From: Endothia cerciana
Lineage: Eukaryota > Ascomycota > Sordariomycetes > Diaporthales > Cryphonectriaceae
Assembly (NCBI GenBank): GCA_026119935.1
Contig: JALRMH010000004.1
Location: 930,001 to 994,000 of the forward strand
Direction: 5' to 3'
Length of the DNA stretch: 64,000 nt
Position 1 is the stretch's first letter. The number at the start of each line of letters is the position of its first letter. The translations under genes and the position numbers were made by a program. Below are positions 10,465 through 22,212 of this stretch, in pieces. The notes beneath the pieces are model-generated. The model had not been told where the DNA came from. It did not search any database and was given only the letters and a program-made list of their open reading frames with translations.

Positions 10465-13400
10465 TTATTCCAATCCACCGGATTTGAGGCCCTGAGAATT
10501 GATCTCGCCTTCCGTAGAGTCCTTCTTTTCAGCGACAGCCCGGTCTGTCGAGTCCTCATTCTCTTGTATGACTCCCTTCTCTTGCTTCTCTTCGATCTTC
10601 GTCTCGCTGGGTGGTGGCGGCGGAGCGGCCTTGACTTGTTTGGACTTGATGATGTCGATCAGGTAGTCGCCCGTATTTCCGAAACCGTCGATATGCTGTA
10701 GCTTGCTTTTGAAGAATTCAAAGTCACGCAGCATACTATGCGAAATATTAGCACGGCCGTCTCTGACCATATAAAGTGTCGGACACGTACCTAACCCGGC
10801 CAGCCTCGGTCTTCGGATCGGCTACTCTGAAGTCTGCACCGAATTGCTCCTTGATATTGGTAAATACGGGTAGCATGATCATGCGCACTGCATCGTTGGA
10901 AAGGTGTTTGACGAGATTCTTGTATAGAAGAGATGTCTCCTTCACAAGGGTCTCCATGTAGGCATGCGCGCCCTTGGTCTCCTTCTCCCAATCGACGGTT
11001 TTTGCCGTCTTAGCGTGCGCTGTCGCTCGACCGCTCATGATCTCCACCAGTTTGTCGAAGATGGTCTGCGTGTGCTCTTGGTAGTCCCTCTTCACCTTGT
11101 CGAACTCACCCATGAGCGCCGATGAAGCACCGCCCGACCCAGCATGACGCCGGACAAACTCCCGCACGTATGGTATCAAAGCGGCCACAAAAGATAAAGC
11201 TTGCGAAGACGAGGCAAGGTGCCGGGTGGTGATATTCCTAAGTCCGGCGGTTCGCGTGGCGCCGGCTCCCAGAATGAGCTGTTTGCAGCGTGAATCGAAA
11301 AATTGGAGGTATTTCACGAGTGACTTGGCGACGTCTGATGTGATGGAAGGGATGGCAACGATGAGATGGAGGAAGTTCGACATGCCGTCCATGCAGTACA
11401 CGGCGGAGTTTGGCAGGACGAAGGTCTCGGAGTCGATGATAGCTTTAGCCTTGCCGGACCCATTGCTCTGTGACTGCTTTCCATCGCCATTGGTCTCGTT
11501 CTCCTCCTCTGGATATGGAATCCAGACTTGAGTGCCTAATGCCCATGCGGATGGATCACTTGTGCTGCTGTCGAGGATCCGCTGTAGTTGCTCCTTGTGC
11601 GCCTCCGTAAAGTCGACAGCGCCCCACTGATCTGACTCCATTCCCGTAGCAAGCTTCTGTTGTTCAGCGTCGCCATGGTTCCTAACAAAGTCCTTGATCT
11701 GATTGTTGACCTCGTCCTTCAGTGGCGTTCCGCTCCTTCCTGATATCGACTCGCACTCGTTCGCAAAATGCAAGTTCAGTGTGAAGTAGCGCAGGAACCA
11801 GACCAGTTCCAAATGAGTACTCTGCTCTGACCTCACCCGTAGTATTCGCACGATCTTGTCATGCGCTATGTCGACCCCATTGCCAAGGACGGCGGACAAG
11901 TTAAGCACTTTGTGGATCTCTTCCTGTGCCTCAATACCAGCGACTGATGTTCTCCTTGCCGACGGACTTAAGGGGGGCGATTTCAAGGGTGGGGATTTCA
12001 TGCCTGACGGTATCGAGCCATCCTCGATCGAGGCGGCAACATCTAACATCAACTTGACTTGTGTCGACATCCTCCTCAAAGTCTCTGCCACGCTGACATA
12101 GATCTTCACCAACAGCTCCTCGGCGTCCGCGGGATCGAGTGCTCGCAGGTTCCGCGCAAGGATTGAAGACTTTTCCCTTTGGGACAGTTTGCGCCCACCT
12201 CCAGTGGCGGTAGATGCAGACATCACGGACATGTTGTCATCGTCATTTGAACTGGGCAAGCCCTGCTTTACGAGGCTCCTGACCTCCTTGATCACAGAGT
12301 CGCGGTACGCCGTGACAGCATTGGTGATTTGCTTTGCCCTGTACAGACCACCCAAGCTTTCGATGAGCTTTGCGCGGAGGTCATCCGTAGATTCCAGGTA
12401 TGATGGGAAAGCCGTCGGTTCCCGCGGTGTGCGGCCGCCCCTCGCCCGTATGGATGCGCTGTTCCAACGCACAAGAACTTCCTGGGTTGAGACGGCATCG
12501 ACATGACGCCGGAGATCTGCGATGAGACCCGCGACAAATTCTGTTTCGTAGGCCTTTCCTATCCGCGATCGTAGAACATTCATGTCCTCATTTACTCCCT
12601 GCAACGCTGTCGCGCCTCTGAGATTTATCAATTGCACATGCCGTAGTGCATTTGGCGGTGGTATGGCCTCGTCTTCCTCGCCGGCAATAAGTCTCTCAAG
12701 AGCGTCGATCCCGTCGAGTGCAGCATCGACCTCTCCCGAATCCACCATTGACTCACAACTCGCCAGCTGGTTCACCACTTCCTTCAATTGCAGGACGGCG
12801 TCGTGGAGCTGCTGGACGTTCTCACGCCGTCGCCGTCTTTGAACGGTATGAAGACCACTGAGAACGATTTCCTCATCCACAGCCTCAAGCTCCTCTCTCA
12901 GAGTCTTGATCTTCTGGACGGACTCGGCAGTTTCTGTGTGCAACTCTTTTAGTGACCCAAGAGCGCTGAAGAAGGTGGTCGAGGCAGTCGAGATGGCAAA
13001 TATCAAATGCATTTCGACGGTATCCATGTACCAAGAGAGCTTTTCCTGCAGAATCGCATTCGTAGCCAAGGCCCTTCGCGGCACCGTCGCGTTCCCATTT
13101 GATGCTTTCTCTTCTTGCCGAACCACCTCTGATCTCTCACTCACAACGTCGAATGTTCTCGGATTCTCCAGGTGGAAGTCCTCATCGAAGTAGACGACGG
13201 GAATTGTCGAAAGGGGCGGTGGCCCCTGGGCAGTTTTCCTGGAGTAGTTTGAACTCGACCTCCGTGAGAGGATTGGCGCATCCAGGCCAGTAAAGGACGA
13301 TATCGAAGACACGGATGCTTTCCTTGAGTTGGGTGGTCTTCTGCCTGGCCGAAGACGGTTGTGGCTGTCCTCGCCGAGAGAGTCTCCGAGCTCATCCCCT

Positions 13401-13951
13401 CTCCCACCTCGGCTACGGTTCAGGACGTCTTCCTCCTCGCTTTCTTTTACTTGTTGAAGTTGTCTATAGAGTGCGCCAACTTGCTTCAGGTAGGGTTCGA
13501 ATTCGGACGGGTTGATCTTTTGGATATTCGTCAAGGTCACGGGCGGAATATCTCTGGCCGTGGGTGGCTTGTGGGCACTTGATGCCGGGGCAGAGGTGTG
13601 TGGGAGCAGGCCGGTCCGAACAATGGGAGGTTGAAGGAGTGTCGATATGGCTATCGAGCTGTCAGCTATGCCATAATCCTCTGATCGTCGCGCATACCGT
13701 TCTGGCCAATCTCAAGGACACTCTCGCCAAAGCTCCCCTGATCTAAGGCGCCCCCAACAGAATGGACCGAACCGGCGGTAGATGGCCTTCTTGAACTAAC
13801 AGATCCATGCCTATAGATGTCAGACAGTGATACCCGGGATGCTGTTATTGCGAGCGTACCTATGGAAGGGGAAGTCTGCACGGTGGTTCTGCGGTGAGGT
13901 GGGAGAGGCGAGGCTGTCAATGGACTTCCGGGCTGCTGGGTTCGAATACAT
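10465..13951 (-). CDS. sec3: Exocyst complex subunit Sec3, short N-terminus
   Basis: Four exons on the minus strand (13951-13860, 13810-13698, 13650-10791, 10735-10465) give 1111 aa. Each intron of 47-55 nt has a GTAYGC/GTACGT donor, and the upstream two have CTGAC branch sites. The segment INPSEFEPYLKQVG near residue 110 and the long helical remainder match the coiled coil and C-terminal body of Sec3, which tethers secretory vesicles to the plasma membrane at growing tips. The protein ends in an acidic, proline-containing tail. Upstream of the ATG at 13951 an in-frame stop follows within 6 codons, and no open frame for the usual N-terminal PIP2/Rho-binding PH-like domain exists before MCM5. 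Typical fungal Sec3 is larger (yeast about 1336 aa). The N-terminal exon model is less certain than the body. Confidence 0.85.
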
Positions 13952-14694
13952 GATGGACCCGAGGAGCTAGAGGGTGCGACACTGCACGCCTAGACAGTGC
14001 AATCCTCAGAAAAGTCAAAAGCAAGCCCGCGTGGCTATTGATTGTTGATGGATAAGCAATGCTACCGTGGAATCATTGCTGGAGTGGCTGTCGTCGTTGC
14101 AATGCGCGGAGTGGGATAAGGAGTGTGACGGCTGAGAATTGTTGGTTATTGCAATGACAATGGATTGAAAAGCAGTAAAAGCGCTAGGTACAAAGGAGAG
14201 AAGAGAGTATCAGTTGTCTGGTTGCAAGATTTCCAGTCCCAAACTGAACTCTATGGCACACATGCGCATTCATGGATGGAGGTATCAGCGACGAACAATG
14301 AACAGCTAGCCGTTGACGGAGCTCAGTGGTCCACCGACAATTAGCAGTGCTTACCTACTACTAGTACCATGGTGCATACCTGTCACAGCGATAAGATAGA
14401 GGGTCCACTTGGCTGGGTCTGCCCAGAGCAAGGGTCTAGTGAGCCCTGCCGAACGCCTGCTAGGGAACAGGGACGAGGGCAGCCCCTGCAAGCAGCTTAA
14501 TTGATTTCGCGTCGCAACCGCGTCTCCCAGCGCGTTGCCTCTACCTAAGTAAATTTCGCGTCTCGAAGCACTCGGTCATATTTGCCCACCCTCATTCCCC
14601 ACAACACCCCTCACAACACCGCTCTACCGCCATTTGCCTTCCTGTACGGTACTTCATTTTCTGAGGGCAGACAGCATCACATTTACGGGTTACT
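13952..14694. promoter_or_regulatory. Divergent promoter region of SEC3 and MCM5
   Basis: A 743-bp spacer between divergent genes. It has no open frame of useful length on either strand. It presumably holds both promoters; I see no TATA box close to either start. Confidence 0.4.
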
Positions 14695-17026
14695 ATGGAT
14701 CGCGGGACCGTACATACGCTTCACGTCTTCCCTCAGGAAGAGACCGAGGAGACCAATCTCCAGGTCCAGAAGCAGCTCGAGACCTTCATCCTCGAGTTCA
14801 GACTCGACAACATCTTCGTCTACAGGTACGACATGATCACGGATGAGTCGCTGATGATGCCACTAATCTCTATGATATAGAGACCAATTGCGCGAAAATG
14901 CGCTGTTGCAAAAATACTACTGCGATATCAACATTGGCGATCTGATCAAGTACAACGAGGAGTTGGCGCATCGCCTTGTCACAGAGCCCGCCGAGATCAT
15001 ACCACTGGTGCGCGACCTCGTCTTGGTTTTCCACGGGGTTCTGTTCTGACACAGGTTGTTGCAGTTCGAACGCGCATTGCAAAAATGTACCCAAAGAATT
15101 GTGTTTCCCCATGACATGAAGGTCGACCTTCCGCCGCATCAACTCCTTCTGCACTCGAATGCCGAGGATGTGTCGATCCGCAACCTCAACTCCCTTACAA
15201 TCTCTCGACTTGTCAGAGTACCAGGCATTGTCATTGGCGCTTCTGTTATGTCATCCAAGGCGACAGAGCTTCACCTCCAATGCCGAAACTGTGGTCACGC
15301 ACCTACCGTGGGCATAGACGGTGGTTTCACAGGCGTGACTCTCCCGAGGCGCTGCGGAAGGGAAAGGCAGAGGAACGATCCCACAGATCCGTGCCCACTC
15401 GATCCTTACTTCGTCGTACACGAAAACTCAAAGTTCGTCGACCAGCAAGTCATCAAGCTGCAGGAGGCACCGGATCAAGTCCCCGTGGGAGAGCTGCCGC
15501 GACACGTCCTCATCTCCGCTGACAGATACCTGACCAACCGTGTTGTTCCGGGGTCGAGATGTACAGTTATGGGCATCTTCTCGATATACCAGAACAAAGG
15601 AAGCAAGAACTCGTCAACAGGCGGTGCCGTCGCTATTCGTACTCCTTATCTACGGGCTGTCGGTATTCAGACAGACATCGACCAGACTGCCAAGGGCCAC
15701 AACATATTCTCAGAAGAAGAGGAGGAGCAGTTCCTGGAGCTGAGCAGGAGGCCAGACCTCTATCAGGTAATGGCCAGGTGCATTGCCCCTTCTATCTACG
15801 GAAACGAGAACATCAAGAAGGCTATTCTGTGCTTGCTGCTTGGCGGAGCCAAGAAGATCCTACCCGACGGCATGAAATTGAGGGGCGACATCAATGTGCT
15901 ACTCCTTGGTGACCCGGGTACGGCAAAGTCACAGCTGTTGAAATTCGTTGAAAAGGCCGCTCCCATATCCATCTACACCTCAGGCAAGGGTTCATCAGCA
16001 GCCGGTCTGACAGCTTCAGTGCAACGAGACCAGTCCACCAGAGAGTTCTACCTGGAAGGCGGTGCTATGGTACTCGCAGACGGCGGTGTGGTATGTATCG
16101 ATGAGTTTGACAAGATGCGAGATGAGGACCGCGTGGCTATCCACGAGGCTATGGAGCAGCAGACGATCTCCATCGCCAAGGCCGGTATTACTACCATCCT
16201 CAACGCGAGAACATCCGTCCTGGCAGCTGCCAACCCGATCTTCGGCCGCTACGACGACATGAAGACCCCAGGCGAGAACATCGACTTCCAGACTACCATC
16301 TTATCCCGCTTCGATATGATCTTCATCGTCAAGGATGAACACGAGCGTGGTCGTGATGAGCGTATTGCCAAGCACGTCATAGGCATTCACAAGGGCGGGG
16401 TGGCGGCTGATGAGTCTGTTGAATCTGAGATTCCCGTCGAGACGATGAAGCGCTACCTGAGCTACTGCAAGTCGTAAGTCTACCCGGCCCTTCCCACCAT
16501 CCTCCTGGGATGACTAGACTGACAGCCCAACAGACGCTGCGCCCCTCGCCTCAGCGAGGCAGCAGCGGAGAAACTCTCCTCGCACTTCGTCTCGATCCGC
16601 AAACAAGTCCACGCGACCGAGCTCGAGGCCAACGCCCGCTCCTCGATCCCCATCACCGTCCGTCAGCTCGAGGCCATCGTGCGCATCACCGAGTCCCTCG
16701 CCAAACTGACCCTCTCGCCCGTCGCGACCGAGGCCCATGTCGACGAGGCGATCCGGCTGTTCCTGTGCTCGACCATGGACGCGGTGAACCAGGGCAGCAA
16801 CCAGGGCAGCCGCGAGCTCAACGACGAGGTCAACAGGATCGAGGCGGAGCTGAAGCGGAGGCTGCCTATCGGGTGGAGCACGAGCCTGGCGACGCTTCGG
16901 AGGGAGATGGTCGAGGGCAAGGGGTTCAGCGAGCAGGCGCTCAATAGGGCGCTGATGATCATGCAGAGGCGGGATACGATCATGTTCCGGAACCAGGGCG
17001 CGCAGGTGTATAGGAATGGGGCATAA
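14695..17026 (+). CDS. mcm5: DNA replication licensing factor MCM5
   Basis: Four exons (14695-14825, 14881-15007, 15065-16473, 16534-17026) encode 719 aa, a normal MCM5 length. The N-terminal EFRLDNIFVYRDQLREN and the C-terminal end MFRNQGAQVYRNGA are specific to MCM5 among the six MCMs. A zinc-binding cluster starts with LQCRNCGH. The AAA+ core has Walker A GDPGTAKSQ (about 368-376), Walker B CIDEFDKM (from 430) and the arginine-finger SRFD near 500. It is a subunit of the MCM2-7 helicase loaded at replication origins and moved with CDC45 and GINS. The intron before exon 3 uses a GTGCGC donor and a CTGAC branch site. Confidence 0.96.
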
Positions 17027-17345
17027 TGCATGTGTGGCAAATGGTGGATGTGTGTACGAGGGTGTACCGGCGTTTCGGCTCGAGGGGAAACGACTACCGC
17101 GTTCTGCTTTCTGGCCTGGTAGGGACTTAGGGTAATTATGCCATTGCAAGATTCGCAACACGATTCAACATATTTATTATCCACAGCCAAGAATGGCCTC
17201 ATTCAGGGTGCAGCACTGTCTCGGCGGATAGCATCCGTCAACGTCGTCAATTTACAGGTCTACAAAAACGCCGCGCGTCCACTCCCTGCTGAGCGATCGC
17301 CAAATGTCAAGTCGCAAACGCCAGAGCGCCCAAGACCACCCTTTC
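17027..17345. other. Convergent 3' spacer
   Basis: 319 bp between the MCM5 stop and the stop of the AMP-binding protein gene. It should hold both 3' UTRs; no gene is seen. Confidence 0.5.
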
Positions 17346-19167
17346 TCAGACATACGCAAGAGTGTTGTCGAAGCGTATGGTGGCGTTGACCCCCAGAGCC
17401 GCTTCTCCACCAGCAACAGAGGGACCGCGGGCGACGAGCTAGGAGGGGGGGCACGTAAGCGATAACATCCATACCTGTCATCACGGGGAGAACTTACCTC
17501 TCCTTCTGACTTCTCATCCGTAGTCTTGTGAGCGCCCGAGTCCCTCAGGAGGATCTCCACGCTGGTCACGGGCGGGCCGAAATGCGAACACCTATCCTCG
17601 TGCACGCGGTAGTCGTAAAACTGCGTCTGCGCCACGGCGCCTGCCACCTTCGCTGCGGTGAGCGCATAGATGACCCGTGCGCCGAGGTAGATCCTCAGGT
17701 CTGACAGGACAGCGGATGAAAGGGGTGGCGTCATGTCCGAACCGGCACGCTCGGCGGTGTATACTAATCGCAGCTTTCCGGGGGTCTGTCCGATCACCGG
17801 CCGCAGGCTGTCGTTGTAGGATGTCAGAAAGGAGGCAGCCGGCATGACACCGGCCTGGGTGAGTGTGCGCGTCTGCAGCCAGTGGACCGTGCTGGTAGGG
17901 AAGGCGGAGACGTTGCGCGTAGCCGACGCATGGGTCTTGAGAAGAGTCTGCGGGGAGGCGACGATCACCGTTGGCGCGATGCCACGGATCGCGATGCCGA
18001 GGTCCACGTCACCTGCAGAAGAGTTGAAGGCGACCGAGGCATTAGAATAAAGGGCGGCGAGGGTCAGGGCGAGGGTGTAGGTGCTGGCCAGGGAATCAGC
18101 GGGCAGAAAGAGGTCGGAAGGACCCAGGCGCTGGGCCTGTGGGACGGCGAAGAGCTGTGCGGCGATTGCGGAGACAATGTTTGCGTTCGTGAAACGGACC
18201 ATCTCTTCCATGGCGCCTGGCTTGGACGGCCAGAAGATAGTGATGTCGCTGGGCTCCTTCTGGTCCTCGAGGGGAGGCAGCTCCTTGCCTGCATCGGCTG
18301 GACTGTCCTGGACGATGTCCTGCCAGGTTGCGACCTCGATGCTCCCGCCCATGCCCTGCGGTACCTCGTTCCAGTCCATGTGCCTGTTGCCCTCATCGAC
18401 CACCCAGATGACATGTCGGAGGGACGGATAGTTCTTGACGACCAAATCGAAAGGGAACGAGCCCGGAAGGGCCACAACGGTATCGACAGCAGATCGGCGC
18501 AGCATGGAGATGACGGCCTCGTCGGGCTGGTCGGACGGGATCAGCACGGCAGTCAGGTTGTAGAAGGCGCATGCAAAGAGGGCGGCCATCAGCTCGACGG
18601 AGTTGGGCAGGTAGATGGCGACAGTGGCACCACCCTGGTCGAGGATATGCTTTCCGATCAGGTTGATCTGGCGCGTCACATCATCTGATGGTGTCAGTAG
18701 CCGCCGAGCATGGACGGGGCATGTTTCGGCATACCAAGCTTGTGCTCAAGCACCTTCTGTCCTCCGAGAACCGTCAGGATCTTGCCCTTGCCCGTCGGCC
18801 TGCCCTCCTCCGTGGTTCCGCTGATAGCCCGTCTCCAAACATCGCGGAGATCCCCATCGCGGCCTCTGGCCCACTTGGATGCGCCCGGGTCCTTCACATT
18901 CAGGCCGGAATTCAGAGGCATGCCATGGGGGGCAGAGTGGGACCGGTAGACCGGAGATTCGCCCTTGTACCGTACAGGCGAGGCTTGTGCCTGGCGAGCG
19001 AGGAGCAGAGGGTGCGTGTCGGGGTCACGGCGGGCGAAGACCTGGTAGGAGAGAAACATGACGAGGATAGTGGCGATTGCCGTTGACCAGGAGTTCCATT
19101 GTGCGAACAGGCCGGTGACGCCCTGGTCGAGCTGCCACATGGCGTTCTCGAAGAAGCCGTTGAACAT
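17346..19167 (-). CDS. Membrane-anchored AMP-binding (acyl-CoA ligase-like) protein, degenerate
   Basis: Three exons (19167-18735, 18684-17498, 17438-17346) encode 570 aa. A hydrophobic segment at about residues 28-44 is a single N-terminal membrane anchor. It is followed by the fungal signature DPDTHPLLLARQAQASPVR and then an ANL-superfamily fold (VAIYLPNSVELMAALFACAF). The protein ends in VNATIRFDNTLAYV, like its fungal homologues. The phosphate loop that normally reads like SGTTGKPKG appears as WPSKPGAMEEMVRFT, so the key Gly and Lys positions are missing. I read it as an acyl-CoA-ligase-derived protein that has probably lost canonical adenylation, and may have a structural or lipid-handling role at a membrane. 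Orthology to a fungal-specific family is recalled, not computed. Confidence 0.8.
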
Positions 19168-20576
19168 GGCGGACGGGCTATCGAGCCAGAGCCTCCGCGA
19201 GCTTAGGGTCGATAGCTGAGAGGCGTTGGGGGGCGGTGGTATTGAAGATTCACGGGCGAGGCAACATAGCTCGTCGCACCTGTGGTGCTTTGGTGGTATG
19301 GTATCGAGAGATCGAGATGCCCCGGGACTGCAGGAGTGAGGGTCGTGTCGGTGGAAATAAGTCGTGAGGGTAGAGTTGCAGGAGAGGAGACAGCTGTGAC
19401 GAAAGTCTGTCTCCGCCGCGGGCTGGCGGGATGTTGGAAGGTTCCTGAGACAGTGGGGGCAGTGCCGTCACAAGCCCCCGTCCCCCCGGCTCGTTCCGTG
19501 AACTTTGTCGCCTACGGAATACGGATACGGAGGACTGGGCGCCCTCCGCCCTCGGCCACCACCGCTGTAGGACTTCTCCACAGGCCTCAGTTACTAGTAC
19601 CCGCCCTCTTTGTTATCACCAAACGACGAGTTGTTTGCGATTCTCTCGGCGCCTCATTCCATACTGGTGACAGCTCTGAAGCTCTAGATGGGGATCATTG
19701 CGCCCAAACTGATTGTAGATCTAGAGCCTCCGTCGGCGACGCATTGCAGCCTTGTCACAAGCTTCTTGTTGCCCTTATATTGAATCAATAACCTAGGCCC
19801 AGGATTGTGAAAGGCATCTGGTTTCTGCCCAGACTACTTCTTCCCTCCTTGTTCCCCTGCCCTTCTCTCCCTGTTGTCTGACTTCCCTCCTTGCTGTCAA
19901 CACTGTAGGAGCAAGGTAGAATCTGTGACAGCAACAACTTGCTACAATGCTAGCTTGTAGTAGGCCCTTGAACCAAAGTACAAATGGTCACTCGTCTATG
20001 GGTCCCTGGCATCAAGCATCCTCACCCGAAAAGGATATATGTAGCAGGCATGGGGCTCTGGTCCTTCTGTGAAGGCTCAACTCCCAATCACAAGGGCATG
20101 ATGCTTGTAATGTATTTCTGTAAGTGCAAAGAGGCTCGACATGCGTGAAAGGGCTGACTTTTACCGTGCCGCCACGGTCCAAGATTCCCTCTTCTCTGCA
20201 AGTAGTGGTAGAACTGAGTGCCAGCCGAGCAACTGCTTCGAGGTGGGCGGCACGCGGTTGGTCCCGCGTCTCCACCAAGCACCCAAGTGCAAGGATGCTG
20301 TCGCCTAGCAAGCCATGCAGTGTTGATTTTCGCATTTTGGGGCCAGCCTTGCCCAGCCTGCTTCACTTCTCTCTCGACCCGCACCAGAGACAGGTCGACG
20401 ACACTCACAAAGGGCAGGCTTGCCTCGGCAGCGCCCCTCTCTCGAGCACTCTACTAACCTGACAGGCTCATTACTTCGGAATTCGACCTCGAGCAACCGA
20501 GGCCCTACCTTGACCCGTCTGCGCAGGCCTAACCCAGCAGTCGACCTCCCAGAGCAAACCCCTCACGGCGGGCAAC
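19168..20576. other. Intergenic; nothing recognised
   Basis: A 1.4-kb spacer between divergent genes (the AMP-binding protein and the Pom34-like gene). Open frames are short and overlap on opposite strands, so I call none. It should contain both promoters. Confidence 0.5.
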
Positions 20577-21469
20577 ATGTCGGGATCCTCAACGGCGCTC
20601 GCCGTCAGCAAGCACCGGTCGAACGTGACGCCCTTCAAGACGACACCCTCCAAGAACATCCCGCCAGCCGCCGAGTCTCCTGGCAACTGGCAGCATCCTC
20701 GCATCGACGAGATCACCCGCCGACAGAGCGCCACCGTCTTCACCGGCGACAATGTCAAGACGATCATCTACAACATAGCAGCGCTCTTCGTGGTCGGGTT
20801 CATCCAGAGGATCAACGACGACTTTGGCCCAAGGCTGCTGTAAGTGCCCCGACAGCAGCTCGACCGGGTACACCAGAGCTGACAGTGCATAGCCACGGCT
20901 CCGACGTGAGGTCAACGGTCTGGTGGGCGTTCTTCGCCTTCTACACGCTGCCACTTTGGAACATCCTCGCCGCCTGTCTTCCCCTCATCCGGCAGAAGGA
21001 TGACCTGTCCGACATACCCCTCACGCCAGCACAGCGAAAGCTGCTCGGCCTCCCGCAGAGCTCGAAGCCACCGACACCAAACACCGTCTACAGCACGCCT
21101 CCACGGTATTCTCGGACACCCTCCATAGCGAGTTCGACCGGCAAGGCCAGCCCGAACAACTCCCCGCTGTCTGCCAACGGCAGCCCCGGGTCTGGATCCA
21201 GGATCAGCGGGTCTCCATACTCGCCTGTCGTGAGTCCCTTACTACAGAAAGCCGTGGGTTACAATGGGCGGCGGTCCATCTCTCAGGGGTCGCCCACCCC
21301 CCTGAACTCGAGCATACTGAATCAGAGCACTGCCTCCTTCAGCTCGAGCGTCTTCTCCGAGCCACCCGCGACGCCAAGCCCGCCCGGCGGAAAAAGGATC
21401 AGCGTGGGACTGAACAACAAGTGGCTATACGAGAGAAGCAGGAAATCGTCGACCAATGTGTGGTCATAG
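20577..21469 (+). CDS. pom34: Nuclear pore membrane protein Pom34-like
   Basis: Two exons (20577-20839, 20893-21469) encode 279 aa. Two hydrophobic segments (TIIYNIAALFVVGFI at about 62-76 and WWAFFAFYTLPLWNILAACL at about 95-115) form a hairpin through the pore membrane, the arrangement of Pom34/NPCC proteins. Before them lies a Ser/Thr/Pro-rich N-terminus. After them come LTPAQRKLLGLP, a motif typical of fungal Pom34, and a disordered Ser/Pro-rich tail with several SPxR-like phosphorylation candidates. Pom34 is part of the membrane ring of the nuclear pore with Pom152 and Ndc1. Assignment rests on topology and the LGLP motif; I could not run an alignment. Confidence 0.8.
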
Positions 21470-22212
21470 CAGCGGCCTGGAGGGGATGCCCAGGAATGGC
21501 ATATTGAATCAGGCGTGGTGCAACCGCGCAAAGGGCTCGTGGCCTCAAGCGAATGCGTGAGACTGCTCCGCGAACCGCTCCCGGCTGAGGGGATCTGGGG
21601 CAACATTCGGAGACATGTTACGTCAGGGCGGGCGAGGGACCCAACGGACCCAAGATATTCTCGCGTGGAGGGCCGTAGGTGCTCTCCACGGCAGAGTGGT
21701 ACAGCTCAGCAGAGGGGGGTCTGGATGCACCGCATACGGTGAAGAGCCTTGGGACAATTCGCTAGGGGACTCGGTGGCACAGAAGACACGCGAGACATAG
21801 GGCTTGGGCATACGAAACACATTCTATTAGGTGCGATAGTTCCAGGTGTGGTAGTGAGTCCATGAGGTGTTGTGAAGCATAAATAAATGAGGAATTACTG
21901 CTGCTTGCAGATCAGAGTCAATATTGATACCACCCTTGGTTCCCGTTCGCTTGCTGAGTATGTTGGAGGTGACTGACGGAGCACCTACTAGGTCCCAGCC
22001 AGGGGTTGCCCCGTACTTACTTTATGGGGGAGCCGCCTCGGCGAAAGCGACCACCTAAAGACTCCCGGCTTCACCTCCAGCCCGCCGCCCACGACGTGGT
22101 ACCCTGAAGCTTCTCATCGCCAACCCAGTGCATTCAGTCGACCACAGGCACGTGTCGTCGCCGAGAATCGATAACTACCCTGCCTTGAGACGGTTGTCGG
22201 GTCGCTGCCAAC
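21470..22212. other. Intergenic; nothing recognised
   Basis: A 743-bp spacer between two co-directional genes. It holds the Pom34-like 3' UTR and the HID1 promoter; no coding frame is supported. Confidence 0.5.
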
